Shown in pieces: positions 1-8,902 of a stretch of DNA of 64,000 nucleotides (its first letter is position 1; each line of letters starts with the position of its first letter). The position numbers were made by a program, and so were the translations under genes. The DNA is from Caulobacter sp. (GTDB lineage Bacteria; Pseudomonadota; Alphaproteobacteria; Caulobacterales; Caulobacteraceae). A model generated the notes under the pieces. It was not told where the DNA came from. It did not search any database and saw only the letters and a list, made by a program, of their open reading frames with translations. Where the stretch lies: NCBI GenBank assembly GCA_017745235.1, contig JAGHZU010000001.1, forward strand, positions 398,164 through 462,163, in the 5' to 3' direction.

Positions 1-784
1 AGGTGGGCGAGCCGTGGATGCCCAGCTTGTGCTCCAGTCCGCCCACGCGCAGGTCGTTGGCCACGCCCAGCGCGCCGTCTTCGGCCACCATCACCTTGGG
101 GGCCAGGAACAGCGAGATGCCCTTCACCCCGGGCGGGGCGTCGGGCGTGCGGGCCAGCACCAGGTGCAGGATGTTGTCGGCCGCGTCGTGGTCGCCCCAG
201 GTGATGAAGATCTTCTGGCCCGAGAGGGTGTAGCCGCCGTTCCCGTCCGGGGTGGCCATCGTCGTCAGGGCCGCCAGGTCCGAACCGGCCTGCGGCTCGG
301 TCAGGTTCATGGTGCCGGTCCACTCGCCCGAGACCAGCTTGGGCAGGTAGAGGGCCTTCTGGCGCTCGGAGCCGTGGTGGGCCAGGGCCTCGATCGCGCC
401 CAGGCTCAGCATGGGGCACAGGCCGAAGGCCATGTTGGCCGCCTGGACCATCTCCAGCGTGGCGATCTCCAGCGCCTTGGGCAGGCCCTGGCCGCCATGC
501 TCGGGCGCGGCCGCCAGGCTCGTCCAGCCCGCCTCGGCGAAGGCCTTGTAGGCGTCGGCGAAGCCGGGGGCGGCCCGCACCTTGCCATTCTCCAGCTTGG
601 CCCCCACCTGGTCTCCGGCGCGGTTGATCGGGGCCAGCACCTCGCTGGCGAAGACGCCCGCGGCTTCGAGCACGGCTTCCACCGTGTCGGCGTCGGCCTC
701 GGGGAAGGCGGTCGCCAGGCGGTCGAACCCGGCCACATGCTTGAGGGCGAAGGCGAGGTCGCGGACGGGCGCGCGGAAGGTCAT
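1..784 (-). CDS. acyl-CoA dehydrogenase, N-terminal part (3' end runs off window)
   Basis: Reverse-strand translation from the ATG at 784 gives [20 protein letters not shown]..., with [33 protein letters not shown] and [12 protein letters not shown] motifs typical of acyl-CoA dehydrogenases. The supplied track omits it because it is open at the edge. Confidence 0.9.
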   Translation of the reverse strand, partial: MTFRAPVRDLAFALKHVAGFDRLATAFPEADADTVEAVLEAAGVFASEVLAPINRAGDQVGAKLENGKVRAAPGFADAYKAFAEAGWTSLAAAPEHGGQGLPKALEIATLEMVQAANMAFGLCPMLSLGAIEALAHHGSERQKALYLPKLVSGEWTGTMNLTEPQAGSDLAALTTMATPDGNGGYTLSGQKIFITWGDHDAADNILHLVLARTPDAPPGVKGISLFLAPKVMVAEDGALGVANDLRVGGLEHKLGIHGSPT

Positions 785-977
785 GGGGTCGGGTCCGATC
801 TGGGCTCCGGCCTGGGGGAAGCCGGGGGTCTGGAAGGTGAACCCTGTTTAGATGCGGCGGCGGGCGCTGCAAACCGTGGATGATCACGGCTTCGTGAACG
901 CACGACCCTTCTTCTTCACGTCAAGCTTCCTAAGTCGGGGGTTCAGCAACTGCTGCTGTCACAATTTGGAGACTTGC

Positions 978-1592
978 ATGAACCGCCGTTTCGCCTCCGC
1001 CATCCTGGCCGGCGCCCTCCTGTCCGCGTCCGTCGCCATCCCGGCCGTGGCTTCGGCCCAGGTCGCGACCGATCCGGCTCAGGCTCCGGCCGGCAACTGG
1101 ACGCTCGACAAGCGCCACGCCAGCCTGACCCTGAAGGTCACGCACTTCGGCACCTCGCACTACACCTTCCGCTTCGCCCAGGGCGCCATCGACGGCTCCT
1201 ACGCCTACGACCCGGCCAAGCCGCTGGACACCAAGGTCTCGATCACCATCGACGCCGCCAAGGTCGACACCGGCCTGCCGGACTTCGACAAGGAAATCGG
1301 CACCGATCCGAAGTTCTTCAACGCCGCCCAGTATCCGAAGATCACCTTCGTCTCGACCAAGCTCGAGCCGGGCAAGATGACCGGCGACCTCACCTTCCGC
1401 GGCGTGACCAAGCCCGTCACCCTGGACGTGAAGTACAACGGCTTCGCCAAGACCCCGTTCGGCTCGCAGATCATGGGCTTCTCGGCCACCGGCAAGATCA
1501 AGCGCTCGGACTTCGGCTTCACCCATCTGGTGCCGATGGTCAGCGACGACGTCGACCTGGCGATCGAAGTCGAGTTCAACCCCAAGAAATAA
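978..1592 (+). CDS. YceI family periplasmic protein
   Basis: Signal peptide (MNRRFASAILAGALLSASVAIPAVASAQ), then WTLDKRHASLTLKVTHFGTSHYTFRF... and FVSTKLEPGKMTGDLTFRGVTKPVTLDV, typical of YceI. Confidence 0.92.
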   Translation: MNRRFASAILAGALLSASVAIPAVASAQVATDPAQAPAGNWTLDKRHASLTLKVTHFGTSHYTFRFAQGAIDGSYAYDPAKPLDTKVSITIDAAKVDTGLPDFDKEIGTDPKFFNAAQYPKITFVSTKLEPGKMTGDLTFRGVTKPVTLDVKYNGFAKTPFGSQIMGFSATGKIKRSDFGFTHLVPMVSDDVDLAIEVEFNPKK

Positions 1593-1705
1593 GCGGCCCG
1601 GCGTCGCGGGCCGTCGCGTGACGCGACGGCCTTGCGTCCGTCTTCCGGCGGGAAGGCGGGGCGGCGCCGCCCCAAGACGACCAGTACCGTTAGACGAGGA
1701 CGACC

Positions 1706-3049
1706 ATGACCGCCGAGACTTCGCCTGGAACCGCCTCGGCGGCGGGCCGCGCCCGCTACACGACGGTGGCGATCTTCCTGCACTGGCTGATCGCCGCCGC
1801 CATCATCTTCCAGGTCATCCTGGGCTGGCGCATAGGCGACGAGCCCAAGGGGCCGGCAACCTACGCCATCTTCCAGCTGCACAAGTCGATCGGCATCACG
1901 ATCCTGCTGCTCAGCCTGGCCCGCCTGGCCTGGCGACTGTTCAACAAGCCGCCGCCCCATCCCGTGAACCAGCCCCGCTGGGAGACCCTGGCCTCGCACG
2001 TCGTGCACGTGGCCTTCTACGTGATCATGATCGGCCTGCCGGTGACCGGCTGGATCATCGTCTCGGCCAGCAAGCTGACGATCCCGACCATCCTCTACGG
2101 CGTCATCCCCTGGCCGCACATTCCCGGCCTGCCTGAACTGGCGGCCGGGCCGAAGCACGCTTGGCTCCAGGCCGGCGAGCTGGGCCACGGCCTGCTGGTC
2201 AAGCTGACCTACCTGCTGCTGGCCCTGCACCTGGGCGCGGTCGCCAAGCACCAGATCCTCGACAAGGACGAGGTGCTGAACCACATGGCCCCCGGCTCGC
2301 GTCCGGGCTGGGCCGAGCCCCGCGCCTGGCTGGCCGCCGCCGGCCTCGTGGCCGTGGTCGCCGCCGGCTACCTCTACAAGCCGGCCGTCAAGCACGCCGC
2401 GCCCAAGCCCGCCGCCGTCGCCGAGACGGCCGAGGCTCCGGAAGCCGCCGCCGCGCCCGCCGCACCGGCCGCCCCCGCCCCCGCCCCCACGGCCGAGGCC
2501 GCCGCGCCTGCCGCCGCGGCGACGCCGCCGGCCGCCGACGCGGCGCTGAAGGATCCCGTCGCCTGGACCGTGGCCAAGAGCTCGACCCTGGGCTTCACCG
2601 CCTCCTGGGCCGGCGACGCCATCGAGGGCCAGTTCAAGCGCTGGACCGCCGACATCCTGTTCTCGCCCGAGGCGCTGGACCGCTCGAAGCTGACCGTCAG
2701 CATCGACATGACCTCCGGCGCCACCGGCGACGACCAGCGCGACTCCAGCTTGCCCAGCGACGACTTCTTCGCCGCCGGCGCGCACCCCAAGGCGACCTTC
2801 ACGGCCAGCAAGTTCCGCAAGACCGCCGAGGGCAAGTTCGTCGCCGACGGCGTGCTGGACCTGCGCGGCGTCAAGAAGCCGCTCAGCCTGCCCTTCACCC
2901 TGAAGATCGACGGCGACACGGCCACCGCGCGCGGTGTAACCACCCTCGACCGGACGGCGTTCGGGGTTGGACAGGGCGAATGGGCGTCAACGGATCAGAT
3001 CGGCGGCAAGGTGAAGGTCAGCTTCGCCATCACGGCCAAGAAGAAGTAG
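1706..3049 (+). CDS. cytochrome b561 domain fused to C-terminal YceI domain
   Basis: N-terminal b561 membrane domain (RYTTVAIFLHWLIAAAIIFQVILGW, HKSIGITILLLSLARLAWR), an Ala/Pro linker, then a YceI domain (STLGFTASWAGDAIEGQFKRW...LDLRGVKKPLSLPFTL). Confidence 0.92.
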   Translation: MTAETSPGTASAAGRARYTTVAIFLHWLIAAAIIFQVILGWRIGDEPKGPATYAIFQLHKSIGITILLLSLARLAWRLFNKPPPHPVNQPRWETLASHVVHVAFYVIMIGLPVTGWIIVSASKLTIPTILYGVIPWPHIPGLPELAAGPKHAWLQAGELGHGLLVKLTYLLLALHLGAVAKHQILDKDEVLNHMAPGSRPGWAEPRAWLAAAGLVAVVAAGYLYKPAVKHAAPKPAAVAETAEAPEAAAAPAAPAAPAPAPTAEAAAPAAAATPPAADAALKDPVAWTVAKSSTLGFTASWAGDAIEGQFKRWTADILFSPEALDRSKLTVSIDMTSGATGDDQRDSSLPSDDFFAAGAHPKATFTASKFRKTAEGKFVADGVLDLRGVKKPLSLPFTLKIDGDTATARGVTTLDRTAFGVGQGEWASTDQIGGKVKVSFAITAKKK

Positions 3050-3957
3050 AGGCCGCCGCGCGGGCCCTCCGCGACGGGGGGCTCGTGCTGCTGCCGACCG
3101 AGACCGTCTACGGCCTGGGGGCGGACGCGGCCGACCCGGCCGCCGTCGCCGCCATCTTCGAGGCCAAGGGCCGCCCGCGCTTCAACCCTCTGATCGCCCA
3201 CGTCCACGACGCCGAGACCGCCGCCCGCATCGCCGCCTTCGACGATCGGGCCCTGGCCCTGGCGGCGGCGTTCTGGCCGGGCCCCCTGACGATCGTGGCC
3301 CCGATCCGCGACCCGGCCGCCGTCTGCGACCTGGCCCGGGCGGGGCTCGACACCGTGGCCATCCGCGTGCCTGGCCACCCCCTGTCGCGCGCCGTGCTGG
3401 CCGCGTTCGGCGGCCCGGTCGTGGCCCCCTCGGCCAACCGCTCGGGCCGGCCCAGCCCCACCACCTTCGCCGACGCCTTCGCCGAGACCGGCGACAAGGC
3501 CGCCGCCGCCCTGGACGGCGGACCGTGCCAGGTGGGCCTGGAGAGCACCGTGGTGGCCGTGCTCGACGGCCCCGTGCGGTTGCTGCGCCCCGGGGCCGTG
3601 ACCCGCGCCCAGCTGGAGGCCGTCGTCGGCCCCCTGGCCCCGGCCGACGACGACGCCCGGCGCTCGCCCGGGCGCCTGGCCCTGCACTACGCCCCCGACG
3701 CCCCGGTGCGCATCGACGCGCCCGAGCCCCGGCCCGGCGAGGCCTTCCTGGCGTTCGGCCCCTGGCCGGCGGGCGAGGCCGTGCTGAACCTCAGCCCCGC
3801 CGGCGACCTGGCCGAAGCCGCGGCCAACCTCTTCGCCTTCCTGCGCGCCGCCGACCGCCTGAACCCCACCGCCATCGCCGTCGCCCCCATCCCCGACGAA
3901 GGCCTGGGCGAAGCCATCAACGACCGCCTGCGCCGCGCGGCGGGGTTCGTGGGGTAG
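2980..3957 (+). CDS. L-threonylcarbamoyladenylate synthase (Sua5/YciO/YrdC family)
   Basis: LLPTETVYGLGADAADPAAVAAIFEAKGRPRFNPLIAHV, SANRSGRPSPT and the Sua5 C-terminal domain. The start is uncertain: the only nearby in-frame ATG (2980) lies inside the preceding gene. Confidence 0.9.
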   Translation: MGVNGSDRRQGEGQLRHHGQEEVEAAARALRDGGLVLLPTETVYGLGADAADPAAVAAIFEAKGRPRFNPLIAHVHDAETAARIAAFDDRALALAAAFWPGPLTIVAPIRDPAAVCDLARAGLDTVAIRVPGHPLSRAVLAAFGGPVVAPSANRSGRPSPTTFADAFAETGDKAAAALDGGPCQVGLESTVVAVLDGPVRLLRPGAVTRAQLEAVVGPLAPADDDARRSPGRLALHYAPDAPVRIDAPEPRPGEAFLAFGPWPAGEAVLNLSPAGDLAEAAANLFAFLRAADRLNPTAIAVAPIPDEGLGEAINDRLRRAAGFVG

Positions 3958-4126
3958 GAGGCGGAATCTCTCTCGAAGAGAGGGATTGGAGAGGGAGACG
4001 CTCCCTTGCGGGCGTTGGGGTGGGCAGACTAAACCGCACTGTCGCGCTGCAGGCGCTCAATCAGCCTCTGCTGGACTGCGCCGCCTGGACGCGGCGTCAC
4101 CAGATCAGCTGAGCTCGGAGATCCAG

Positions 4127-4387
4127 ATGGGTGCGCCTCGTCGTTTCGCCTTCACCTGCGTCGGCGTCGCGGCGTTGCTGTTCGTGATGGTGGCGTTTAG
4201 GGCGCCTCCAGGCATTGATTGGCGAGAGGTCTCTCTCATCACTTGGCTGAGGGGCCTGGGTGTCACGCTAGTCGGCGGCTGCTTCGTCGCACTTGTCGAA
4301 CTGATGGTTAACCGCTTCAGGCCGCGGCGCGGTCGGTTTGGCCGTCGCGAGGCGGGGAGCATCTGGGATCATATCAATATCCCATAG
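4127..4387 (+). CDS. small membrane protein, unknown function
   Basis: MGAPRRFAFTCVGVAALLFVMVAFRAPPG... has two hydrophobic segments; lies in an island that looks AT-richer. Confidence 0.45.
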   Translation: MGAPRRFAFTCVGVAALLFVMVAFRAPPGIDWREVSLITWLRGLGVTLVGGCFVALVELMVNRFRPRRGRFGRREAGSIWDHINIP

Positions 4388-4487
4388 GCGGTAGGACCTT
4401 CCGCCCTCGACCCATAGGCGGTACTTGCAACATCGATTACGGTAAGGCCACGCTACGGCGGCGCTGCCGTCAACACTCCGGGAATTC

Positions 4488-4955
4488 ATGCGCTCGCTGT
4501 CCGATTTCGCATCAAAATGGTCACACCCCGAATATGGGCCAGAGCCAATCCTGCTTGCTGACCTAGAGCGAGCGGAGGCTCAACTCGACGGCCGTTTGCC
4601 TAGTGACTATCGTGATGCTGTCCTCAACGTTGGTCTCCCGAGGCCGACAGGCGCGCTTCTGCACAGCATCTGCGAAGCGCAGGCCGATTTCGCCGACGTG
4701 GCCGATTTTCTCACGGCGGATGAGATGATCTCATCGACCCAGGCGTGGCGAGAAATGGGACTGCCGAAAGACAAGATCGCCTTTGCCTCGGATTGCATGG
4801 GCAACTTGTTCGTTTTTGATAGCGCAGCGCTAAGCCAGAGTTCCAAAGTTTGGTTCTTCGACCATGACGCCGGTGAGACCGAACTCGTAGCGCCGTCGTT
4901 CACAAGCTGGATTCAACAATATCTGGACCTGGAATTCATCCCGCTCGACGACTGA
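4488..4955 (+). CDS. SMI1/KNR4 (SUKH) family protein, immunity-like
   Basis: FASKWSHPEYGPEPILLADLERAEAQLDGRLPSDYRDAVLNVG...FASDCMGNLFVFD...VWFFDHDAGET resembles SUKH-type proteins. Confidence 0.72.
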   Translation: MRSLSDFASKWSHPEYGPEPILLADLERAEAQLDGRLPSDYRDAVLNVGLPRPTGALLHSICEAQADFADVADFLTADEMISSTQAWREMGLPKDKIAFASDCMGNLFVFDSAALSQSSKVWFFDHDAGETELVAPSFTSWIQQYLDLEFIPLDD

Positions 4956-5030
4956 TCCTCGTCTGTTGGCGTCCGCCTTCCACCCGTAGGAGACCTTGAT
5001 TGGCGAGTTGGGCCCGAGGAGCCTGAGGTA

Positions 5031-5333
5031 ATGTCAAAAGACCCGTTGCTCGATCAGGCTATAGCCGAAGCCCTAAGTCAGCTTGAGGCGGAGGAAGAAG
5101 TAGTGTTTTGCACTGCGTCTCCGCAGCGCATAGTGAAGCGTCTGAGCGAAGCCGTTCTCAACGTCGTCCCGACCACGGGACTGACCCTTTCAGAACTTCA
5201 AAATCTGAAGGCCCTGCTCCACTACGCAGCTCACAACGACGGCGTCTTTGACTGGGCAGAGATGCCGTCAGTAACAGGCTTTTCATCACCAGACGGGCTA
5301 CGGGCGGTGGCAGACAAATTGCCGACAGGATAG
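5031..5333 (+). CDS. hypothetical protein
   Basis: 100-aa ORF following the SMI1/KNR4 gene; composition and orientation consistent with coding. Confidence 0.5.
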   Translation: MSKDPLLDQAIAEALSQLEAEEEVVFCTASPQRIVKRLSEAVLNVVPTTGLTLSELQNLKALLHYAAHNDGVFDWAEMPSVTGFSSPDGLRAVADKLPTG

Positions 5334-5375
5334 CCACGCCCACCAGCCGGCTTTCTAAAAGCCCGCTAACCACCC

Positions 5376-5960
5376 CTAGCGGACTTTCGTTGATACCCAG
5401 TCGGGTGGAAGTCTATGCGCCGGCTGATCGGGCCAGCGACGGGCTCGCTCTTCCCTAATCAGGCGCTCACGCCAAATGGGGCCGCCGACGTGCCAAGCGG
5501 CTTCTTCTTCGCCAAAATCAGCGGTGAGCCTTTGCGGGATGTGAGCTTCGGCATCCCACACAGCCATCAACTCGATGGCTTGAATTGCAGGGTCATCGGC
5601 TCGGGTGTCGAACGCTGGCGCCCCTGCTTGCCAGATCGTCACATTAAGCGTGCCGGCTGGCCATTGCCCATGGAGGGCGGGCGCTTCCAATCCGTCGGCC
5701 AGTTGGCGCCGGCCGAGATGTTTCCAAGCCCCCGCGCGCAGGGCTCTCGTGATCGAAGGCGCGGCGACAGTGATGGTGCTCATGGCGGGAGAGCCAAAAA
5801 GGGCGTCTACCGTCGCCAAGTCGCGACTTCGAAATCGAAAGAAGGCCAGGTCTTTCGAAGGAGTAACCTGCGCGTAGTAGATCCAACCATTCTCACCGGT
5901 CACGGCATAGACCGCGCCCACCTTCAGGTCAGCTCGCGCTGTTGGCGCCGTTTCGAACAT
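5376..5960 (-). CDS. hypothetical protein, possible immunity-type
   Basis: 194-aa ORF; N-terminus LKVGAVYAVTGENGWIYYAQVTPSKDLAFFRFRSRD has a beta-barrel-like pattern seen in Imm26-like proteins (family guess only). Confidence 0.55.
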   Translation of the reverse strand: MFETAPTARADLKVGAVYAVTGENGWIYYAQVTPSKDLAFFRFRSRDLATVDALFGSPAMSTITVAAPSITRALRAGAWKHLGRRQLADGLEAPALHGQWPAGTLNVTIWQAGAPAFDTRADDPAIQAIELMAVWDAEAHIPQRLTADFGEEEAAWHVGGPIWRERLIREERARRWPDQPAHRLPPDWVSTKVR

Positions 5961-6060
5961 GGTGGGAGCTTAGCCGCGAGCCTCTTAGGGTCAATGTCCG
6001 CCCCCAGCGGCCCCACGCCGCGTCCGCTTTCGGGCGGCCTCGCGTCCCGGGGACTTGTAT

Positions 6061-6465
6061 TCACCCGTCGCATTTTCTGATCGCCGCTTCGGTTACCGGC
6101 GTGAAGAAGTTCACCAGGTTGCCGTCCGGATCGCGGAAGAGCAGGGACCGGTTGCCCCAGGGCATGGTCGTGGGCGGTTGGACGAGGTCCCGGCCGACTA
6201 GGTCGGCCAGCCGTCCGTAGTCCTGGTCCACGTCCCTGACCCGAAACTCGATGATGGCCGTGTGGTTGTCGGCCGGGCGCGCCACGCCGTCGCCGCCGAA
6301 CGGTTGCAGGGTGCGGACGCTGCCGATCGCCAGCGTGCAGGCCATCGTCGCCAGCTCGACGAAATCCTCGGTGTATCGGGTCGCGGCGAGCCCGCTGACC
6401 CGCTCGTAGAAGCCGACCAGGCGGTCGACGTCCGCGGTGATGAGGCGGATCGAGATCAGGTTCAT
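6061..6465 (-). CDS. VOC (glyoxalase/bleomycin resistance) family protein
   Basis: MNLISIRLITADVDRLVGFYERVSGLAA...HTAIIEFRVRDVDQDYGRL...SLLFRDPDGNLVNFFTP. Confidence 0.9.
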   Translation of the reverse strand: MNLISIRLITADVDRLVGFYERVSGLAATRYTEDFVELATMACTLAIGSVRTLQPFGGDGVARPADNHTAIIEFRVRDVDQDYGRLADLVGRDLVQPPTTMPWGNRSLLFRDPDGNLVNFFTPVTEAAIRKCDG

Positions 6466-6488
6466 GGCGTCCTCCGCTGGGTCGGTCC

Positions 6489-6529
6489 GCCCGGTTCGAA
6501 CCGGGCCGATGTACGCGACGGATGTACGC
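6489..6529. promoter_or_regulatory. 18-bp perfect palindrome plus tandem GATGTACGC repeats upstream of VOC gene
   Basis: GCCCGGTTCGAACCGGGC (6489-6506) is followed by GATGTACGC at 6508-6516 and 6521-6529. Confidence 0.5.
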
Positions 6530-6626
6530 AACGCCTGCCGCCAGCCTTGTGTCAGCAGGGAGCGCCGAGGCCCGGCGCCGGCTAGGTCCTGTTCTCGGAG
6601 GCGCCCGAAGCGTATCGTCCCGCGCC

Positions 6627-8036
6627 ATGACTCAGTCCGTTTCCGCCGACGTTCTCTCCCGCCTCAAGGCCGCGCTCGGCGAGGGCGGGTGGAGCCAGGA
6701 CCCCGACCGCCTGGAGCCCAAGCTGAAGGAGTGGCGCGGCCGCTGGACGGGCCGGACGCCGCTGCTGGCCCTGCCGCGCACGACGGCGCAGGTGGCGGCG
6801 GTGGTCGGGATCTGCGCCGCCGAGGGCGTGGCGATCACCCCCCAGGGCGGCAACACCGGCCTCGTCGCCGGCCAGATCCCCCAGGGCGAGATCCTGCTGT
6901 CGACCGAGAAGCTGGCGGCCGTGCGCGACGTCGACGCCTTCGACGACGTGATGGTGCTGGAGGCCGGGGTCACCCTGGCCAGGGCTCACGAGGTGGCCGC
7001 GTCGGTCAACCGCCGCTTCCCGCTGAGCCTGGCGTCGGAGGGCTCGTGCACGATCGGGGGCCTGGCCTCGACCAACGCCGGCGGCACGGCCGTGCTGCGC
7101 TACGGCGTGATGCGCGACCAGATCCTGGGGATCGAGGCGGTGCTGCCCAGCGGCGAGGTCTGGAACGGCCTCAAGCGCCTGCGCAAGGACAACACCGGCT
7201 ACGACCTCAAGCAACTGCTGATCGGGGCCGAGGGCACGCTGGGGATCATCACCGCCGCCAGCCTCAAGCTCCAGCCCATCCTGGCCTCGCGCTGCGTGGC
7301 CGTGGCGGGCGTGGCCAGCGCCCAGGACGCCATCGCCCTGCTGGCCCGGGCCAAGGATGAGAGCGGCGGGGCCGTCGAGGCCTTCGAGCTGATGAGCCGC
7401 CTGGGCGTGGTCCTGGCGATCAAGAACATTCCGGGCCTGCGCGAGCCCCTGGCCGAGGCGCATCCCTGGTACGTGCTGATCGAGACGGCCTCGGGCGAGC
7501 CCGGCGCGGCGGAGGCGGCGATGGAGCGCCTGCTGTCCGGCGCGCTGGAGGCCGGCCTGATCCAGGACGCCACGGTGGCCCAGACGCAGGCCCAGGCCCA
7601 CGCCCTGTGGGCCGTTCGCGAGAACCAGTCCGGCGGCCAGAAGCCCGAGGGCGCGGCCTGGAAGCACGACGTCTCGGTGCCGGTCTCCAAGGTCGCCGCC
7701 TTCATCGACCAGGCTAATGCGGCGGTCGAGCGCCTGTCGCCGGGCGTGCGCATCGTCGCCTTCGGCCATGTGGGCGACGGCAACGTGCACTACGACGTGC
7801 TGCGGGCCGAGGGCGCGCCCGACGACCCGCACGACGCCCTGCGTGACCAGGGGGCTCGGATCGTCCACGACATCGTGGCCGCGATGGACGGCTCGATCAG
7901 CGCCGAGCACGGCCTGGGAGCGATGAAGTCGGCCGAGGCGGTGGGCTACAAGAGCCCGGTCGAGGTGGCGGCCCTGCGCGCCGTCCGTGAGGCCCTGGAC
8001 CCCAGGCGGATCATGAACCCCCGGGTGCTGTTCTAG
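6627..8036 (+). CDS. FAD-binding oxidoreductase (D-lactate/2-hydroxyglutarate dehydrogenase type)
   Basis: VAITPQGGNTGLVAGQIP, SEGSCTIGGLASTNAGGTAVLRYG and FGHVGDGNVHYDV...SAEHGLGAMKS motifs. Confidence 0.92.
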   Translation: MTQSVSADVLSRLKAALGEGGWSQDPDRLEPKLKEWRGRWTGRTPLLALPRTTAQVAAVVGICAAEGVAITPQGGNTGLVAGQIPQGEILLSTEKLAAVRDVDAFDDVMVLEAGVTLARAHEVAASVNRRFPLSLASEGSCTIGGLASTNAGGTAVLRYGVMRDQILGIEAVLPSGEVWNGLKRLRKDNTGYDLKQLLIGAEGTLGIITAASLKLQPILASRCVAVAGVASAQDAIALLARAKDESGGAVEAFELMSRLGVVLAIKNIPGLREPLAEAHPWYVLIETASGEPGAAEAAMERLLSGALEAGLIQDATVAQTQAQAHALWAVRENQSGGQKPEGAAWKHDVSVPVSKVAAFIDQANAAVERLSPGVRIVAFGHVGDGNVHYDVLRAEGAPDDPHDALRDQGARIVHDIVAAMDGSISAEHGLGAMKSAEAVGYKSPVEVAALRAVREALDPRRIMNPRVLF

Positions 8037-8851
8037 CCGACGGCGTCCGCCGGCTCGGAGCGCCGCGCCCGCCGCAGCGACCACACGCGCCAGAGGGCGG
8101 CCACGGCGCCGACCGGCAGGGTCATCTTCAGCACCCACGGGTAGAAACCCATGAAACCGCTGCGCATCACGCCTGCGCCGATCAGCTGGATCGAGGCCAG
8201 CTGCATGCCGACCTGGCCGGTGGTCCAGTTCATGGTCAGCGAGCCGATCCCGGCGAAGGCGGCTATGGCCCATAGCCACTTGCGCTTCAGGTTCGGGGTC
8301 CGCAGCACCGCGACCAGGGCGGTCAGCATCAGCAGCGGCGACAGGATGGTGGCGACCAGGAACGCGCCCTGGCCCGGCGGCTTGCCGATCGGCGACAGGC
8401 TGACGGAATGGCGCAGCTGAGCGCGGTCGGCCTTGAGCACGTTGAAGCCGTGCACCCGCCAGGGCGCCTGGCTGCCTGTCCGCTGCAGGTTCAGGGTCAG
8501 CAGCACGCCGTGGTCCGGATAGCCCAGCTCGTAGGCGGCCTGGGCGGTCTGGGGGGCGGAGGTGGCGATCGTCGTCGACCAGTTGATCGCCCGGCGTTCG
8601 GTGGGCGCGCCGGGCGGCAGATAGGCCTGGATCTGGCGCAGCTGGGCGGGGGTGACCAGGGACGCCGCCTCCGGCGTCAGGCGGGCCTGCAGGGCGTCGA
8701 ACCGGCCCAGCCGCAGGTCGTCGTAGGTCTGCCGGGCCACCGCGTCGATCGCGGGATCGGGCTTGGGCGCGCAGGCCGACAGGACGGCCACGACGCAGCA
8801 GGCCGCCATCGCGGCCAAGGATTTCCAACGCAAGTAAGCATACTCCCCCAA
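8033..8851 (-). CDS. putative lipoprotein/membrane protein, unknown function
   Basis: Lipobox-like signal (CVVAVLSACAP) with downstream TM segments; stop codon interlocks with the gene on +. Confidence 0.7.
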   Translation of the reverse strand: MGEYAYLRWKSLAAMAACCVVAVLSACAPKPDPAIDAVARQTYDDLRLGRFDALQARLTPEAASLVTPAQLRQIQAYLPPGAPTERRAINWSTTIATSAPQTAQAAYELGYPDHGVLLTLNLQRTGSQAPWRVHGFNVLKADRAQLRHSVSLSPIGKPPGQGAFLVATILSPLLMLTALVAVLRTPNLKRKWLWAIAAFAGIGSLTMNWTTGQVGMQLASIQLIGAGVMRSGFMGFYPWVLKMTLPVGAVAALWRVWSLRRARRSEPADAVG

Positions 8852-8902
8852 CTGGGCGGAGCATGGTTGCCAGCGATCACATTGTCCAGCTTGGTCGCCG
8901 CA

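Noticed and set aside
14-883. 289-aa plus-strand ORF opposite the acyl-CoA dehydrogenase
   Set aside because: His/Gly/Arg/Val-rich shadow ORF on the antisense strand of a real high-GC gene; no domain logic.
2400-2540. Ala/Pro codon-repeat tract
   Set aside because: Interdomain linker between b561 and YceI domains; expected coding low complexity.
1205-2785. 526-aa minus-strand ORF across yceI and b561-yceI
   Set aside because: Low-complexity G/R/Q/A composition typical of antisense frames in high-GC DNA; opposes two clearly coding genes.
4381-4423. CRISPR-like repeat (13-bp units 30 bp apart)
   Set aside because: Only two short copies, one overlapping a stop codon; no array or cas genes.
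6489-6506. Possible tRNA T-arm (GGTTCGAACC)
   Set aside because: No acceptor, D- or anticodon-arm pairing around it; it is part of an 18-bp palindrome instead.
6582-8864. 760-aa minus-strand ORF spanning the FAD oxidoreductase and membrane protein
   Set aside because: Antisense/out-of-frame artefact with no recognisable motifs.
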